Origin: Vulcanimicrobiota bacterium
GTDB lineage: Bacteria; Vulcanimicrobiota; Vulcanimicrobiia; Eremiobacterales; Eremiobacteraceae
Assembly (NCBI GenBank): GCA_013290125.1
Contig: JABCYQ010000008.1
Span: forward strand, 1-64,000
DNA length: 64,000 nucleotides
Reading direction: 5' to 3'
Part shown: positions 63,745 through 64,000 of the stretch, piece after piece
Position numbering within the stretch: position 1 is the first letter of the stretch
Layout: every line of letters starts with the position of its first letter
Notes under the pieces: generated by a model
Seen by the model: only the letters and a program-made list of their open reading frames with translations
The model's database searches: none
What the model was told of the DNA's origin: nothing
Made by a program: the position numbers and the translations under genes

Positions 63745-64000
63745 ATGACGCACTTACGGTATGTCTGCGCCGCCGGCATCGCTGCGGCGGTCGCGCTGTT
63801 CGCAGCGCCGCAGGCGCTCGCCACCGACATCTCTGACGTCGGCTTCGTCGATCAGAGCGCCATCGGCGACTTGCCGCAGTTCCAGGCAGCGCGACAGCAA
63901 TTCACGCAATACCAACAGGCGGTGAACGCGCAGTTCCAATCTGCTATCCGCGGCAAAAATCCGTCCGATCAGCAGGCCATCTCCGCTCAGTTCCAACAGA
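63745..64000 (+). CDS. OmpH/Skp-like periplasmic chaperone (5' part)
   Basis: The reading begins MTHLRYVCAAGIAAAVALFA, a signal peptide ending near ALAT, then DVGFVDQSAIGDLPQFQAARQQFTQYQQAV, the OmpH/Skp pattern (VD-x-x-x-I-L). It runs off the right edge after 85 codons. It follows bamA by 40 nt, the classical bamA-skp order. The Gln-rich coiled coil (QYQQAVNAQFQSAI) fits the Skp tentacle. Confidence 0.8.
   Translation, partial: MTHLRYVCAAGIAAAVALFAAPQALATDISDVGFVDQSAIGDLPQFQAARQQFTQYQQAVNAQFQSAIRGKNPSDQQAISAQFQQ

Overview
The window is high-GC chromosomal DNA around a replication origin. On the minus strand lies rpmH-rnpA-yidD-yidC-jag-mnmE-mnmG-rsmG-cca-parA-parB. On the plus strand, diverging from it, lies dnaA-dnaN-recF-DciA-like-gyrB. 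A cluster of DnaA boxes sits between rpmH and dnaA. The cell is clearly diderm: it encodes BamA, TamB, an OmpH/Skp-like chaperone and heptose (hldE/gmhB) genes for LPS. Several parts are nevertheless Terrabacteria-like: a short YidC without the large proteobacterial periplasmic domain, ribosomal protein L27 with a Firmicutes-type N-terminal leader, and Obg with an OCT domain. This mix, together with many small exported OB-like and beta-propeller proteins, is most compatible with an uncultured diderm Terrabacteria lineage such as Candidatus Eremiobacterota (WPS-2). The assignment is inference and was not tested.

Layout. 1-2.4 kb: hldE (partial), gmhB, accB and hisS, an overlapping minus-strand operon. 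2.5-6.3 kb: a permease/DUF1980 pair, a Tat-exported amidohydrolase and an orphan SitI6-type double-CXXCG protein. 6.4-13.5 kb: fabF-rnc-smc-purH, tightly packed on the minus strand, with smc apparently starting at a non-canonical ATC. 13.6-22.8 kb: an accessory island of exported proteins (OB-like DUF5666-type proteins, two Kelch lipoproteins, a third propeller, a glycine-rich surface protein), a 19-residue Lys-rich peptide, small helical and membrane proteins, a MITE-like repeat family and a 22-bp perfect palindrome. 22.8-30.8 kb: rpmA, obg, nadD, a DUF3465 lipoprotein, maf, then mreB-mreC-mreD-mrdA for rod shape. 30.8-38.5 kb: an M28 peptidase, a DMT transporter, an aminotransferase, trpS, thiD and an exported GH57-like protein. 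38.6-48.3 kb: the par/mnm/yidC/rpmH block with a parS site. 48.6-48.9 kb: oriC. 49-55.9 kb: replication genes. 56-64 kb: tamB-bamA-ompH for outer-membrane biogenesis, running off the end.

A dispersed composite palindromic element of about 67 bp, made of two hairpin units, occurs intact at three places (6.27, 38.5 and 55.9 kb). At 30.79-31.18 kb its two halves are separated by roughly 340 bp that themselves carry MITE-like inverted repeats. Initiation codons are GTG, TTG or ATG, and two conserved genes (smc, mnmE) lack any canonical start at the expected position. No tRNA, rRNA, CRISPR array, transposase or prophage gene was recognised.
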